From Picochlorum sp. 'celeri' (Eukaryota > Chlorophyta > Trebouxiophyceae), in contig JAACMV010000008.1 in assembly GCA_010909725.1 (NCBI GenBank), positions 744,001 through 808,000 of the forward strand: a DNA stretch of 64,000 bases, written 5' to 3'. The notes under the pieces were generated by a model. That model was not told where the DNA came from, ran no database searches, and saw only the letters and a program-made list of their open reading frames with translations. Both the position numbers and the translations under genes were made by a program. Position 1 is the stretch's first letter, and each line of letters begins with the position of its first letter. Shown here one piece after another: positions 1-9,913 of this stretch.

Positions 1-13
1 CAAATCTGGACCA

Positions 14-361
14 ATGACTAGAATCAGTCTCTTTTTCAGTTGGGCCTGTGCCACTCCATGGGCAGTCGTCGCCATTTTGGCACTGATCATCGCTTTGCTG
101 GTGTATGCAACTGCAGTATTATGGAATGAGACGGCACAGTTGGTGGTCAATAGTGTTACCATGATTGTGGAGTCGTTTTTCCTGATTGTCCTGATCAGTG
201 CTCACAACTTGCAGGCTACTGAGCATAGGATTCGCCTGCATGATATATTGATGAGGCGCTTGCAGCTCCTAGTGATTCATAAGCGTGCATCGACTCACTT
301 AGCAGATTCATACAAAAGCGGTACTCCAGAAGCGCATGCGCTTGATCTGATGCGGGATTAA
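14..361 (+). CDS. Low-affinity iron permease-like membrane protein (possibly 3' part only)
   Basis: A 115-residue reading frame with two hydrophobic segments (about residues 14-36 and 46-64). Between them lies the WNETAQLVVN stretch, and a charged helix of the HRIRLHDILMRRL type follows. This order matches the low-affinity iron permease family (bacterial single-unit forms and the repeated units of fungal Fet4). The frame is open back to the window edge, so the ATG at 14 may be internal and this could be the last repeat of a longer protein. Family assignment rests on remembered motif similarity. A metal-transport role at a membrane is inferred. Confidence 0.5.
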   Translation: MTRISLFFSWACATPWAVVAILALIIALLVYATAVLWNETAQLVVNSVTMIVESFFLIVLISAHNLQATEHRIRLHDILMRRLQLLVIHKRASTHLADSYKSGTPEAHALDLMRD

Positions 362-710
362 TCGATCAATGCCGGAATGCGTGTGCCACTGTTTGATCAA
401 ATTTGAATGCCTTGAATGGCAATTTGAATTCCATCAAAGCAGGATCGTTCTGACATCGCTGTGAACGAAAGAGATGATGTGGAAATTCATATTTACGATG
501 AAGATTGTATACCAGCAACCAACCCTTTCTGAAACATCCCGTTGATTTCTTGCAACTGACAGAGATTCCATCTCTTCCAAGACAGAAAAGATCAATCTAT
601 ATACCATTCATGTTACAAGTCTCTCGTGCAAGAGAATTGCTATTATATATATATCAATAATATTATTATGTACGCACAACCGTATATAATGATGCATCAT
701 GGATTCGTTT
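362..710. other. Intergenic region between convergent genes
   Basis: The 349 bp between the stop of the iron-permease-like gene and the stop of the HMCES gene hold no supported gene. The stretch is AT-rich, with a short TA microsatellite near 645-660. It presumably holds the two 3' untranslated regions. Confidence 0.6.
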
Positions 711-1691
711 TCAATCATCATTCTTTTCTTCTTCCTTCTGTTCCTCCTCCTCCTCCTTTTTGATTCGCTTCAAGGATGGTTCAGCTTCTTCTCCATTACT
801 ATTTTCCTTTTTCACTGCTTTCTGTTTCGTATTCTTTGCAGAAAATAGAGATGAAAACAGCGTCGTCTGCGTGTTCTTGAGCTTTTCACTACACACTGGC
901 CCCTGGCATGTCACCCGCCCCATCTTGGGCGTCACAGGATACCATTCCAATCGCATCTCTCCATGGTATGGCTCAATATCACCTTTTGTTATACCATGTT
1001 TATTTGGATTTAACCAATCACGCTGTGCCGCGTCTGAAGACAGAATCAAAGGCATTCTATCATGCAACCAGGTCAACTCCTTATTGCTTGGAGTAGTCAC
1101 AATAGTACACGTCCTCAGCAGGCTCCCATCTGCATCCTTCCAACAATCATACAGCCCAGCCATGGGCATGATGGATACATCCCCAGAGGCATCCTTGAAG
1201 TGTATGAAATAGGGCTGCTTGGTTTCCTTGCCAAGCGATGTAGTATGCTTCCACTCATAAAACCCTTCAGTAAACACAATGCATCGATTCCTGGAAACCA
1301 ATCTCCGAAACGATGGCTTCTCACACATTGTTTCGCTTCTGCAGTTGAACATTTTGAAGAAATCTGGCGTGCCTTTCTGAAACGAAGGCACCAGACCCCA
1401 TACCAGTGGCGCAACCACCACCTCCTGTCCTTGATCAATCGAATCGTCCACATCAGCAGAAGTCTTGGTTTTCGCTTTAGAAGAAGAAGAAGAAGAAGAA
1501 GAAGAAGGGGTCATGGCCACAGGGAGTCGATATGTCCCACCAGGTCCAATATTATACGAGGGAGTAAATGTCATGCGAAATGCCTCCTCTTCCAGTCGCA
1601 CAGACTGGTTATTGCTATTATTAATGCAATGTTGTTCAACATAGTTTCTAATTCGTTCGGGTTGCAAGGCACAGCGCACTCTTCCGCACAT
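711..1691 (-). CDS. HMCES: HMCES / SRAP-domain abasic-site processing protein
   Basis: A 326-residue protein starting MCGR. The open frame extends three codons further, but only as TTG, so ATG 1691 is the start. It also places the catalytic cysteine at position 2, as this family requires after removal of Met. SRAP motifs follow in order: SYNIGPG, a WGLVP block, a FNCRSET block, EGFYEWK (active-site Glu) and HDRMPLIL (active-site His). The family forms a covalent crosslink with abasic sites in single-stranded DNA to shield them at replication forks. A serine run of about nine residues encoded by an AGA/TCT microsatellite interrupts the domain after the SYNIGPG motif. The C-terminus is an acidic-basic low-complexity tail. 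Single exon. Confidence 0.9.
   Translation of the reverse strand: MCGRVRCALQPERIRNYVEQHCINNSNNQSVRLEEEAFRMTFTPSYNIGPGGTYRLPVAMTPSSSSSSSSSKAKTKTSADVDDSIDQGQEVVVAPLVWGLVPSFQKGTPDFFKMFNCRSETMCEKPSFRRLVSRNRCIVFTEGFYEWKHTTSLGKETKQPYFIHFKDASGDVSIMPMAGLYDCWKDADGSLLRTCTIVTTPSNKELTWLHDRMPLILSSDAAQRDWLNPNKHGITKGDIEPYHGEMRLEWYPVTPKMGRVTCQGPVCSEKLKNTQTTLFSSLFSAKNTKQKAVKKENSNGEEAEPSLKRIKKEEEEEQKEEEKNDD
1483..1509. repeat. AGA/TCT trinucleotide repeat inside HMCES coding sequence
   Basis: A pure run of about nine AGA units on the plus strand, read as serine codons on the coding minus strand. It sits in a loop of the SRAP domain, so unit-number changes would keep frame. Confidence 0.8.
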
Positions 1692-1929
1692 GTCGTGCAA
1701 AACTGCGTTCGATTTCGATTTAAAAACAGGTCTTCCGTTTTTAGGTATTGCTCACTATTTACTCAATACTGTTGGTTGTGTAATTTACACTGGAAATAAA
1801 CATAATTATAATAGTAAGTGTGTACCGCAGACAAGAATTCTGATGAATTGACCTTGAGCATGTGTACCAGACATTCAACTTGATTCATGGGATCAGCCTG
1901 TGCATGACGGCACGTAGATTCACAATCTA

Positions 1930-3642
1930 TCATACCATCAGGTACGATCTGACATTGCTGAAGATCTTGGCGTTGGCCTTTGTCCACTGAGCGGCAAGTT
2001 CAGGGTTCAAATACTGAAGTTGGGGTGTCAAGGATGACATAGACAGACCATGGCTTCCTAGAGGAATATACAGTACATTGTCGGCGCCAAGCCCTGAGTT
2101 CTGCGTGCAATACGTCTTGTTTCCATCTGGGCAATAATTATACCAATCGACACCTTCTGGGAGGATTCCAAGAATCTTCCATGGATCCAGCCCCTCACTG
2201 ACAAAGGTGACATTCTCCACCTGGAGAGTTCTGCCGCCATATATTTCATTCGTCCTCTCTACGTATCCCTCTACGACATCTAATGTCAGCGACATATTAA
2301 ATTTCTTCCTACAGAGCTCGTCGTCGAGTCGTTCGAGGTTGTCGTCAGGGAACAGTGTCATATATTTCCATGCTGGCATGCTGGATGAAAAACCATAATA
2401 TGGCTGGAAGTAACCAAATTCATGGCAGATTTGATATGACCATAGTCTGCTTGCCATATCATTTTGCTCCTCATCAGTTATTGGCCATTTGAGATTATCT
2501 TGCTCATCATCCTGCTCGCCATCGTCTGGTCCGCTTGTATCGCTCACACACGTTGGAGTGGTTGGGATATCAGGTGTTGCTTGAACAAGTTTGTACAAGC
2601 CTTTCCACGTACCACGCTGCTCCCCACTATATTCATTTGCTACCTGACACCACTTTCGGACATATATAAATGACGAAGGCTCCACGATATCCATATAATT
2701 CTGACCACCCACAAGAGAAGTGACAAGCGAACTGATCATGTCTGACACATCATTCTCATCATATCTGTTGATGTTGCTGGCCTCATCACAAGGTCTAAAC
2801 CAAGGTGGAACTTTGGTCAAAGAATCCATGGATCTAGATGCAAGTAAATATAATGCATTATCCCAGAAATCAAAGCAGGACTGACTGCCACCAATTTCCT
2901 CAACTTTTAAATTGTCTGCAAGTACTTGATAAAGATCGTGAAAATCAATTTGCGCAAGAACGGGCGCTGAATGTGCCACTGCTCCAGAAATAATGTCTCC
3001 GTGCTTTAATTTCATCCAAGCAGCGAGATTTCCCGGGTATGAACCGCCAGTGACAACCCATCTGCTGTTGCTCAAGCTATGAGTCATCAGGAGAGGAGGA
3101 GAGGACTTGGGATCAGTTTGATTCGCCCGAACATCCTTCAAATACAAAATAAATTGCCTCATATCTGCCAAAGCTTGTTCTGAAGATAAATATCGCAGGT
3201 TTTCAGTCGATGCATCTGGCAGAAACTTTGGATAGGACAAGCCATAGTAACGGTGCTCCAAGGCAACCATCACTCCACCTGCCACGCGTGCTACCTCCGA
3301 CATGGACTTGGAAAAGAAAGCATCGCCTGTCTGAGGTGCCTCACCACCGATATACAGTATCGCCGGTGGGTCATCTTTTGTAGCATATTGCGAACAGATG
3401 GTATATCTCTGAGAGAAGACTCTTGTGTCATCCTCAGAAAAGTGATCCAGTTTCTGATCATCGTAAAAATGGATGCTGCAACCGCCTGGCAAATCTTGTC
3501 TCCCTTGAACCTTGAATAAATCCTCGAAATGCTGTCCATGCAAATTATTCGATATGGAAGAAGACGCGGTTAGCGTTGGGAAGGGCGCCAGCACAAGCAC
3601 AAGCAGTGCAGGCAGGGTGCTCGCAAGATGCCTTCTGGGCAT
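1930..3642 (-). CDS. Serine carboxypeptidase family S28 (PRCP/DPP7-like), secretory
   Basis: A 570-residue protein. The frame opens with a GTG at 3657, but the first ATG is 3642 (MPRRHLASTLPALL), giving a clean signal peptide. S28 hallmarks are present: the EHRYYG block, nucleophile motif GGSYPG with Ser at about residue 201, the EGLDPW block with the acidic residue, and GSHGLSMSS with the His. The family removes residues C-terminal to proline, or N-terminal Xaa-Pro dipeptides, in lysosomes, vacuoles or outside the cell. Several NxT/NxS sites fit a secreted glycoprotein. Single exon. A second, more PRCP-like S28 gene lies at 25705-27258. Which substrate type it cleaves cannot be told here. 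Confidence 0.9.
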   Translation of the reverse strand: MPRRHLASTLPALLVLVLAPFPTLTASSSISNNLHGQHFEDLFKVQGRQDLPGGCSIHFYDDQKLDHFSEDDTRVFSQRYTICSQYATKDDPPAILYIGGEAPQTGDAFFSKSMSEVARVAGGVMVALEHRYYGLSYPKFLPDASTENLRYLSSEQALADMRQFILYLKDVRANQTDPKSSPPLLMTHSLSNSRWVVTGGSYPGNLAAWMKLKHGDIISGAVAHSAPVLAQIDFHDLYQVLADNLKVEEIGGSQSCFDFWDNALYLLASRSMDSLTKVPPWFRPCDEASNINRYDENDVSDMISSLVTSLVGGQNYMDIVEPSSFIYVRKWCQVANEYSGEQRGTWKGLYKLVQATPDIPTTPTCVSDTSGPDDGEQDDEQDNLKWPITDEEQNDMASRLWSYQICHEFGYFQPYYGFSSSMPAWKYMTLFPDDNLERLDDELCRKKFNMSLTLDVVEGYVERTNEIYGGRTLQVENVTFVSEGLDPWKILGILPEGVDWYNYCPDGNKTYCTQNSGLGADNVLYIPLGSHGLSMSSLTPQLQYLNPELAAQWTKANAKIFSNVRSYLMV

Positions 3643-3889
3643 CTTTAATGAGCCCACCGAAAGAAGAAGTCTTTTTATTATTCGACAAAGAATTGAATCA
3701 TATGATTTCTGTATGTATGAATATCATTGCGATTTGATTACTACCCTGTCGACAGAGAGTAACACATGGGTGCTGAGCATATGCCGAGTATATATCGGTC
3801 GGAGCGCTCGACCGAGCGGAGGTATACTAGTATGTATGGGCTAGTGTACCATTTACTAAAAGTCTGCAGATGTTTTTCTACTAGATTGA

Positions 3890-4972
3890 TCAAATTGAAA
3901 ATATAGTTTTATGACGATGGTCATGCTCATCCGCCTCATGATGATCATTCTTCCGAAGAATAAAACACTTGGATTCAATTGGAACCTCAAACGACGTTGC
4001 CTTCTTCTTATTCCTCTTCTTCTTCTTCTCTTCAAGACCGCCATCCTCACCAATCCCATGTCTGTATAAACAGGCCAGCAGATCCTCATGAAGGCGCTTA
4101 CGAGCACCACCATGCACATGTGAACGAACAAAAGACATGGAATCTATCAAATCTAAGAATGCATTCGTGGAAGGAAGCATCATTGGGTTTGGTTTGACAA
4201 AATACCCAACCATCTTGAACAGCCCTCCCTCTTCTAATATATAACTCCATTCATCCACAGCATGCTGCTTCTGATACCTATTATAATTCAAAATATTCTT
4301 TTCCAAACGTTCCTCCAGATCCTGCACGAGAGGAGATGACAAATCCCGGTCATTCCAAGCCACCACAAGGTACTTGTTTGGCTTGAGAATGCGATGCATC
4401 TCTTTCAGTGCTTCAGGAATATTCAACAGATGCAACCCATGAAAGATGGTCACAACATCAGCAGAATCACTATCGATCACAGATTCTTCCACAGATGCTG
4501 GCACCAGCTCGATCTGTGCATCCCTTTTGGCTGCGTATGAAAAGGTTCTGTTCATAGAACTGACGTCTGCCTCGATTGACGTGACTCTAAAATTCGCCAC
4601 CTTGGCCAGTTCGACACCAGCCCTTCCTTCTGACCCTACCACAATATCCACGCAATGAACCTGACTGTTATATGAATTGTTCACATCCCCATTATGATTG
4701 TTCTGAACGAGATTTGCAATGGTTTTCCACATCGAATGCGGAAATTGTGAACGGAAATGAACCAACATTGAAAGAGTCGTTTCAGACCCTTTCTCATGGG
4801 TCGATTTTGCCTCTAATGCAGCATGATGTTTTGTATCGTCATGATGACGGTGAGAAATACGCTCATTTGGGTACACAATGCCATCCTGGTGGGTTGCATA
4901 CCAAGCTGCACGAGTACAGAGGAGCGTGTGTGCTCTAAACCTTTTACATGTATGTACGACAACAGACCGCAT
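3890..4972 (-). CDS. SAM-dependent class I methyltransferase
   Basis: A 360-residue protein with a class I methyltransferase fold. Motif I is degenerate (VDIVVGSEGRAG). An acidic residue ends the second strand (SIEADVSSM), then comes DVVTIFHGLHLL as motif IV and HRILKPNKYLVVAWND as the post-motif. The central block resembles the Methyltransf_11 group that includes yeast trans-aconitate methyltransferase-like proteins. The first 60 residues are basic and His-rich and could be an organelle presequence. The C-terminus has a lysine run. Substrate unknown. Single exon with ATG 4972. Confidence 0.75.
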   Translation of the reverse strand: MRSVVVHTCKRFRAHTLLCTRAAWYATHQDGIVYPNERISHRHHDDTKHHAALEAKSTHEKGSETTLSMLVHFRSQFPHSMWKTIANLVQNNHNGDVNNSYNSQVHCVDIVVGSEGRAGVELAKVANFRVTSIEADVSSMNRTFSYAAKRDAQIELVPASVEESVIDSDSADVVTIFHGLHLLNIPEALKEMHRILKPNKYLVVAWNDRDLSSPLVQDLEERLEKNILNYNRYQKQHAVDEWSYILEEGGLFKMVGYFVKPNPMMLPSTNAFLDLIDSMSFVRSHVHGGARKRLHEDLLACLYRHGIGEDGGLEEKKKKRNKKKATSFEVPIESKCFILRKNDHHEADEHDHRHKTIFSI

Positions 4973-4980
4973 GGCATAAT

Positions 4981-5003
4981 TTTATTTATTTATTTATTTA
5001 TAT
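4981..5003. repeat. (TTTA)n microsatellite
   Basis: About five TTTA units just upstream of the methyltransferase start codon, in the 144 bp between this gene and the SDR gene. Confidence 0.7.
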
Positions 5004-5117
5004 CACGAATACGTGTATCAATAATGAAATCAGCATATCGAATCAAAGTTGGTTTGGAAAAATCGACACTGTCAAAAAAAAGATGACGTGGCATGTGTAT
5101 TTGCAGCATGGGTCAAT

Positions 5118-6029
5118 TCAAGGTATGGTGGCAAAGAGCTCCTTCCATGGGCGAGATGGTGCGTCTTTGATTGAAATCACTTCCAATGTCTTATTTGTGG
5201 CTTCTGGTTCTACAAGGGCAGCGATACATCCCTCGGCGACCTTGGATCTGAGAATTGAGCCAGGGCGCTTTCTGGGTGGTAGGCCATAGGTATCTGCTGG
5301 GGCAACCACTGGGTTTTTACCATCCTCGTCTTTGTTCAAGAGTCCACCTGGTCGAATGATTGTGTAATCGATCCCGGAGCGTTGGACTGCCAACTCACCG
5401 AATTTCTTCATGACAAGGACCAGACCAAAGAGGTTTAAAGGAAAAAGAGGGTCATCAGCTCCAATGCTGCTGACCATGACAATCTTCTTTACATTGCCCT
5501 GCTTCGCGGCGGCGACAATATTCTCAACTCCTTGGAAATCCACTTTAAATGGACTGAGAGGGTCCATTCTCGATGTTGGACCGGAGCAGATGATGACAGC
5601 ATCACATCCCTCCATGGCTCTGGAGACCTGCTCATAGTTGAACACATCACCCTCTTGAATGCTGACACCTTGCTGAATTCCTGGCAGCATACCACTCGCT
5701 TTCACTCCGTCTCGAGAAAATGCTTTAACACTGACACCCATATCACTGAGTTGCTGAACTACACGCGCGCCAGTCTTGCCTGTCGCTCCTGTGACGAGCA
5801 CCTGGCTGTAGGAACCAAAGCGCGAGTCTGCGCTTGGAAGCGCCTTCACGCTGTCTTCTGCGTCTGCAGCTGCGCGTACTTTAATGGGTTTATTTTGAGC
5901 ATGAGATTGGTGGGTTGATGGACGCCTATACTGAGAATGCCAAGGTCCACGTGGGTGGATTGGCAGCTGACGACCACATATTGACTGACATGTGATCTTG
6001 GAGCGAGTTCGTAGTCGAGAGACCTGCAT
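5118..6029 (-). CDS. Plastid atypical SDR / NAD(P)-binding Rossmann protein
   Basis: A 303-residue protein. Residues 1-60 are rich in Arg, Ser and His and lack acidic residues, as expected of a plastid transit peptide. The mature part starts with the nucleotide-binding TGATGKTG motif near residue 80, then an NmrA-like (atypical SDR5) core with VSSIGADDP and YTIIRPGGLL, which holds the active-site-like Tyr region. It resembles the small plant and cyanobacterial NAD(P)-binding proteins related to Arabidopsis At2g37660, Tic62 and Ycf39. It probably acts in the stroma or on thylakoids as a reductase or as a redox-sensing chaperone. The precise role is not known. Single exon. Confidence 0.82.
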   Translation of the reverse strand: MQVSRLRTRSKITCQSICGRQLPIHPRGPWHSQYRRPSTHQSHAQNKPIKVRAAADAEDSVKALPSADSRFGSYSQVLVTGATGKTGARVVQQLSDMGVSVKAFSRDGVKASGMLPGIQQGVSIQEGDVFNYEQVSRAMEGCDAVIICSGPTSRMDPLSPFKVDFQGVENIVAAAKQGNVKKIVMVSSIGADDPLFPLNLFGLVLVMKKFGELAVQRSGIDYTIIRPGGLLNKDEDGKNPVVAPADTYGLPPRKRPGSILRSKVAEGCIAALVEPEATNKTLEVISIKDAPSRPWKELFATIP

Positions 6030-6097
6030 TGTTCTTTCAGCTTGTATATGAAATAAAATAGTATGATGTTGAATAGGTTACACCGCTACTATGTGAA

Positions 6098-8962
6098 TTA
6101 TCGAATAGGATGGGGTGATGACTGATCTTCTGGGTCCATGTCCAGACCACCAGACCCCGAGAGGGATTCATAGTACATTCTCGCATCATCTCTGTCTCCT
6201 TGGTCTCCAACAAAGGGTAATCTTCTCAGTTTGGCACGAATCCAGTCGTACGCTTCTACTATAGCTCCTAGAATGAGTTCAAATCCTGCACCGAGTATGG
6301 CAATGGCTGGGCCAAGCTTTTCCAACAGAGCCTGCTGTTGATCAACTGTGAGACATTGGCTCCATGTGATGCCGGCAGCTATTGAAATTCCACCGACAAT
6401 GATGATGAAGATGAAGAAGGATCGAATAAAGCTTGTATGGTTCGACGACGAGCCGGAACTGTCATCGCCGGGTGTCGTGGATCCTTTGGGGCCACCTTTG
6501 CCATTTGTGTCTGGGATGATGGCATTAATTCCTGTGCAAATATTGTTGTGGACAAGGCGCATGTGTGAGGTGCTGGATTTGTATGATCCCGTCAGTAATC
6601 TCTGCAACAGTAATATATGTGAGATAATAATAATAATACACGCGCGACTGCCTCGAGAATGTTTGAAAAAATACACGTGGAAAGACAGCAATGGAAAGAG
6701 ACGTACCGGGCAAGAATCTTTGATTGTGACACCCTTCATCGGCGCACATGTATCATTGGATACCCTTTCGTATCCAAACTCGCACTCTACATCTCCTAGA
6801 GTGCATTGGCAGCTCTCGTCATGCTGTATGGTTGGCTTCCATGATGGTGGATTTGCACAAAAAGTGTCTTGCGTTCTCCTTCTCATGTGCCTCTTGGCTC
6901 CCAGGACACAATCATCGCCAATCTGCCATGTTTCATAGTCTTTCGAGTCTTTATCAGTGCTACATTCTTTCCAATCATCTCCCACCAACTCTGGTAGATT
7001 GACAACAAACATCAGTCCTGGTGCATATGATCCCCCATCAAATGTGCAGTCGGGGTGCGCTGAGGACTTGACACAAGCAGTTCCAATCACATAGAAGATA
7101 TTTGAGGAGCCTCCTGGAGCAACCCGGATATTTTCAACTAATACTGATTGAGGTAGCGTGATGGTATGGAAACAGTGCCCGTGGTCTAATGAAAATGCAA
7201 CCTCATTGGTTGGACCCTCAGATCGATGCGATGCCATCACAATGGTTCCCCCTGAACTGCTCATCTCATAAATGGCCGTATAATCAGCGATGTCTGTCCA
7301 TGTTTTTCCGCCATCCCGAGACATGTAGGTGCAATCTGCGTCTGGGTGGAAATCGAGATAGGCACCAACGTTGCCTGTCGCCAACAGAATTCCAGGCGCT
7401 TCTGGCAGTGAATACACATTCGGATGTGGTCCTTCCGGAGCAAACCAGGATGTTGCACCATGGAGATGCAATGAACAAGAATCTAATGATGATCCCGGGG
7501 TGCATGTATTGCACTGGCTAAATCGAAACGATTGCGGAGGCTTGATGTAGTCCCATTGGGCACCTCCATTAACAGTCAGTTTTGTTTTCAACACGTATCC
7601 AGACCGCGATCCAGCCGTCAATTGCGCTTGATTTGCGATAAAGGACCCCGGTATACCTTCCACTCGAGCAAAATCTGTAACATAGGATCGACGATATACC
7701 ATACCAAGGGAAAGTGTGTGCAGAGATGCATTGTAAGCTGGTGCATATGCATCTGATGTTGGGGAGTCCAACTTGGGACCCATGGATCCTGGCTCTGCAT
7801 GGTCTGCCAAGACAAATACACCCTCTTCTTCATGTGTATGAATCAAATTATATCCATCATCTTCGATATTCGCCGGAAGGCACGCTTCTACAAAATCACC
7901 CCCATGCACTGAGACATACATGGTCACTGATCTATTCTCAATGGCAGAGGTACCAGCTTTTCTCGGATTTCCCTGAGGATCCACTGGGCATTGAGACGGA
8001 ATGGCAAGAAAGATTCTATCCGAGATGATTTCGAACAGATTACCGCACTGCACCATGACTTTTGGAGATGACTGAAACAAATCATCAGAGAAGAAAAACT
8101 GCAGTGCATCATCCCATCCAGGACTCATTCCTTTCCTCGCAGACGTCCCGGGATATGCTGTCACAAATATATCCTCATCCCGCGTCACCCTGCCATTGAA
8201 CCGAGATAATTTGGCTCCCCAATCAAAATCACGCACACCACGCAGATGGCCACCAGAGTGTTCTGTCAGGTTCTTCCATGACTGCCCGAGATCCTTCGAA
8301 ACGAGCAAATCAAACAAGCACGCAGATGATTCCAGATCTTCATCGCACTCGGCACGTGTCGTCCTGAGAAGAAGCCATGATTCTTTGTTTGGGTGAAACT
8401 TGACAACCTCCCTATTCCCTTTTGTCAGCAATCCTGGAGACTTGACAGCCTTCAATGTCACACCCCCATCTTCCGACGTCCAATGCCATCTTCCATTGCC
8501 TTGAAGAAACACAGTATTAGCATTCACAGGACTTTGATGCACTGCAAACACCCCCAAATCATCATCGTCATAATCACCCTCAATGGAATGCTTCAATTCT
8601 TCAGTCACATCTTCCCACGTCCCAGCCTGGCCCTTCGTCGCATCTCCTCGCCATACAGGACCACCGGGATATCCATTTGATGCGTACGTCACAGCAAAGG
8701 CGGTGCGTGATCCATTATCCGAGTCCCCAACCCAGAACAGATCTTGCACACGACCGTCAAAGGACACTGCATCATCCACAGACCCTTGTTTTGGGTATGA
8801 CGCTGCTCCACAAGAGGACTGTAATGTTTTTGAATATTCTTCACCAGTAGATGAACCCTGAATGCTCCGGGTCGAAGTTGCTAATACAAAAGAAGCACTC
8901 GGTCCAAACCCTGCAGCGATGCCCCACACAAGGACAACAGAACAGATGAAACCGAACTTCAT
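6098..8962 (-). CDS. VPS10-domain sorting receptor (sortilin-like)
   Basis: The protein begins with a signal peptide (MKFGFICSVVLVWGIAAG). It continues with a ten-bladed VPS10 propeller carrying Asp-box repeats such as SRDGGKTWTD and SLDHGHCF, and a Cys-rich 10CC-like segment (residues about 650-780). One transmembrane helix (FIRSFFIFIIIVGGISIAAG) precedes a short cytosolic tail. The open frame contains a likely 105-bp intron, 6602-6706 (donor GTACGT, acceptor TTGCAG). It is a multiple of three without stops, so the frame reads through it; removal gives 919 residues instead of 954. VPS10 receptors carry soluble hydrolases from the Golgi to the lysosome or vacuole. Cargo could include the peptidases in this window, but that is inference. 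The stop codon is followed by TGTAA about 20 bp on. Confidence 0.9.
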   Translation of the reverse strand: MKFGFICSVVLVWGIAAGFGPSASFVLATSTRSIQGSSTGEEYSKTLQSSCGAASYPKQGSVDDAVSFDGRVQDLFWVGDSDNGSRTAFAVTYASNGYPGGPVWRGDATKGQAGTWEDVTEELKHSIEGDYDDDDLGVFAVHQSPVNANTVFLQGNGRWHWTSEDGGVTLKAVKSPGLLTKGNREVVKFHPNKESWLLLRTTRAECDEDLESSACLFDLLVSKDLGQSWKNLTEHSGGHLRGVRDFDWGAKLSRFNGRVTRDEDIFVTAYPGTSARKGMSPGWDDALQFFFSDDLFQSSPKVMVQCGNLFEIISDRIFLAIPSQCPVDPQGNPRKAGTSAIENRSVTMYVSVHGGDFVEACLPANIEDDGYNLIHTHEEEGVFVLADHAEPGSMGPKLDSPTSDAYAPAYNASLHTLSLGMVYRRSYVTDFARVEGIPGSFIANQAQLTAGSRSGYVLKTKLTVNGGAQWDYIKPPQSFRFSQCNTCTPGSSLDSCSLHLHGATSWFAPEGPHPNVYSLPEAPGILLATGNVGAYLDFHPDADCTYMSRDGGKTWTDIADYTAIYEMSSSGGTIVMASHRSEGPTNEVAFSLDHGHCFHTITLPQSVLVENIRVAPGGSSNIFYVIGTACVKSSAHPDCTFDGGSYAPGLMFVVNLPELVGDDWKECSTDKDSKDYETWQIGDDCVLGAKRHMRRRTQDTFCANPPSWKPTIQHDESCQCTLGDVECEFGYERVSNDTCAPMKGVTIKDSCPVRLFPLLSFHVYFFKHSRGSRACIIIIISHILLLQRLLTGSYKSSTSHMRLVHNNICTGINAIIPDTNGKGGPKGSTTPGDDSSGSSSNHTSFIRSFFIFIIIVGGISIAAGITWSQCLTVDQQQALLEKLGPAIAILGAGFELILGAIVEAYDWIRAKLRRLPFVGDQGDRDDARMYYESLSGSGGLDMDPEDQSSPHPIR

Positions 8963-9169
8963 ACTCGTTTATAAGTAACGAATAATGTTCAGCAATGCCG
9001 AGATCAGAGACTTTGGATGATACCTCCAAGAAGGTGTGTATATTTATTATATGCATTTACGGAACTTTATGAACGTAGCCCGATCGTATCTTGCTGTGCT
9101 ATCCACTGCGGCAATTTTCCAACCAAAATAAATTAATATACTCATTACATTACACACAGGGGTATAGAT

Positions 9170-9913
9170 ATGGGTAGCATATCGTTCCTGCGGAAGCACG
9201 CCTCTGCAATTCTCAGCCCATGGATTCGGGATCTTCAGCACGATGGATCAAAAATATGCACAAACTTTATGCAATCGATGCAAATTACTACTAGTACTGC
9301 ATCCGTACAGGGAGAAGGGAATGTGATGGCGTTACAAGGCGCTGTGAGGAAGGAGTCAGGGTCTAGAGCAGCAGCCAAGTTGAGAGAGTCTGGGAGGGTA
9401 CCAGGAACTCTATTTTCATTGGGAGGAGACACGATGCCTGAGGATAAGATACTTTTATCATTTGATAAGAAAGAAATAGCGTCATTATACAATAAGATTG
9501 GGTCGTATGGATGGGGATGCCAGGTATTTGATGTCCATGCTCTCCATGGGGATGAACCAAAAGTCTACAGGGCCTTGGGGAGGCAGATTCATATAACTGC
9601 TGCCACAGGTCAACCAGAGAATGTCACAATGATTTCTCTTTCTGAAGACAGGCTTGTAAAGGTGGATGTCCCTCTGAAAACATTTGGAAAAGAGGTGTCT
9701 CCAGGGATTCGAGCAGGGGGGAGGGTGAATTGGATTCGAAGGACAGTCCCATGTCTAGTTCGAGGATATGATATTCCACAGTTTTTTGAAGTAGATATTA
9801 GTGAATTAGACGTGAATGATAAAGTATTGTGGACCTCGCTGGAAGTGCCCACACATGTCACCATAGCATTAAAGGACCCGCGGCAGCCAGTGTTGAAAAT
9901 GGCACGAAAATAG
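9170..9913 (+). CDS. Organellar ribosomal protein bL25 (CTC family)
   Basis: A 247-residue protein. The first 45 residues are basic and amphipathic (SFLRKHASAIL) and look like a mitochondrial or plastid presequence. They are followed by a bL25 N-domain (RKESGSRAAAKLRESGRVPGTLF) and the C-terminal TL5/CTC-type beta domain (VDVPLKTFGKEVSPGIRAGGRVN ending in an EVPTHVTIAL-like strand). bL25 binds 5S rRNA at the central protuberance of bacterial-type ribosomes. Single exon. Its TAG stop directly abuts the stop codon of the convergent JMJD7 gene. A TGTAA element lies at 9939-9943, inside the antisense JMJD7 coding sequence. Confidence 0.88.
   Translation: MGSISFLRKHASAILSPWIRDLQHDGSKICTNFMQSMQITTSTASVQGEGNVMALQGAVRKESGSRAAAKLRESGRVPGTLFSLGGDTMPEDKILLSFDKKEIASLYNKIGSYGWGCQVFDVHALHGDEPKVYRALGRQIHITAATGQPENVTMISLSEDRLVKVDVPLKTFGKEVSPGIRAGGRVNWIRRTVPCLVRGYDIPQFFEVDISELDVNDKVLWTSLEVPTHVTIALKDPRQPVLKMARK

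Noticed and set aside
1062..1799. 245-residue plus-strand frame over HMCES
   Set aside because: It is antisense to a clear SRAP-domain gene, is Arg-rich because of the AGA repeat, and has no family pattern.
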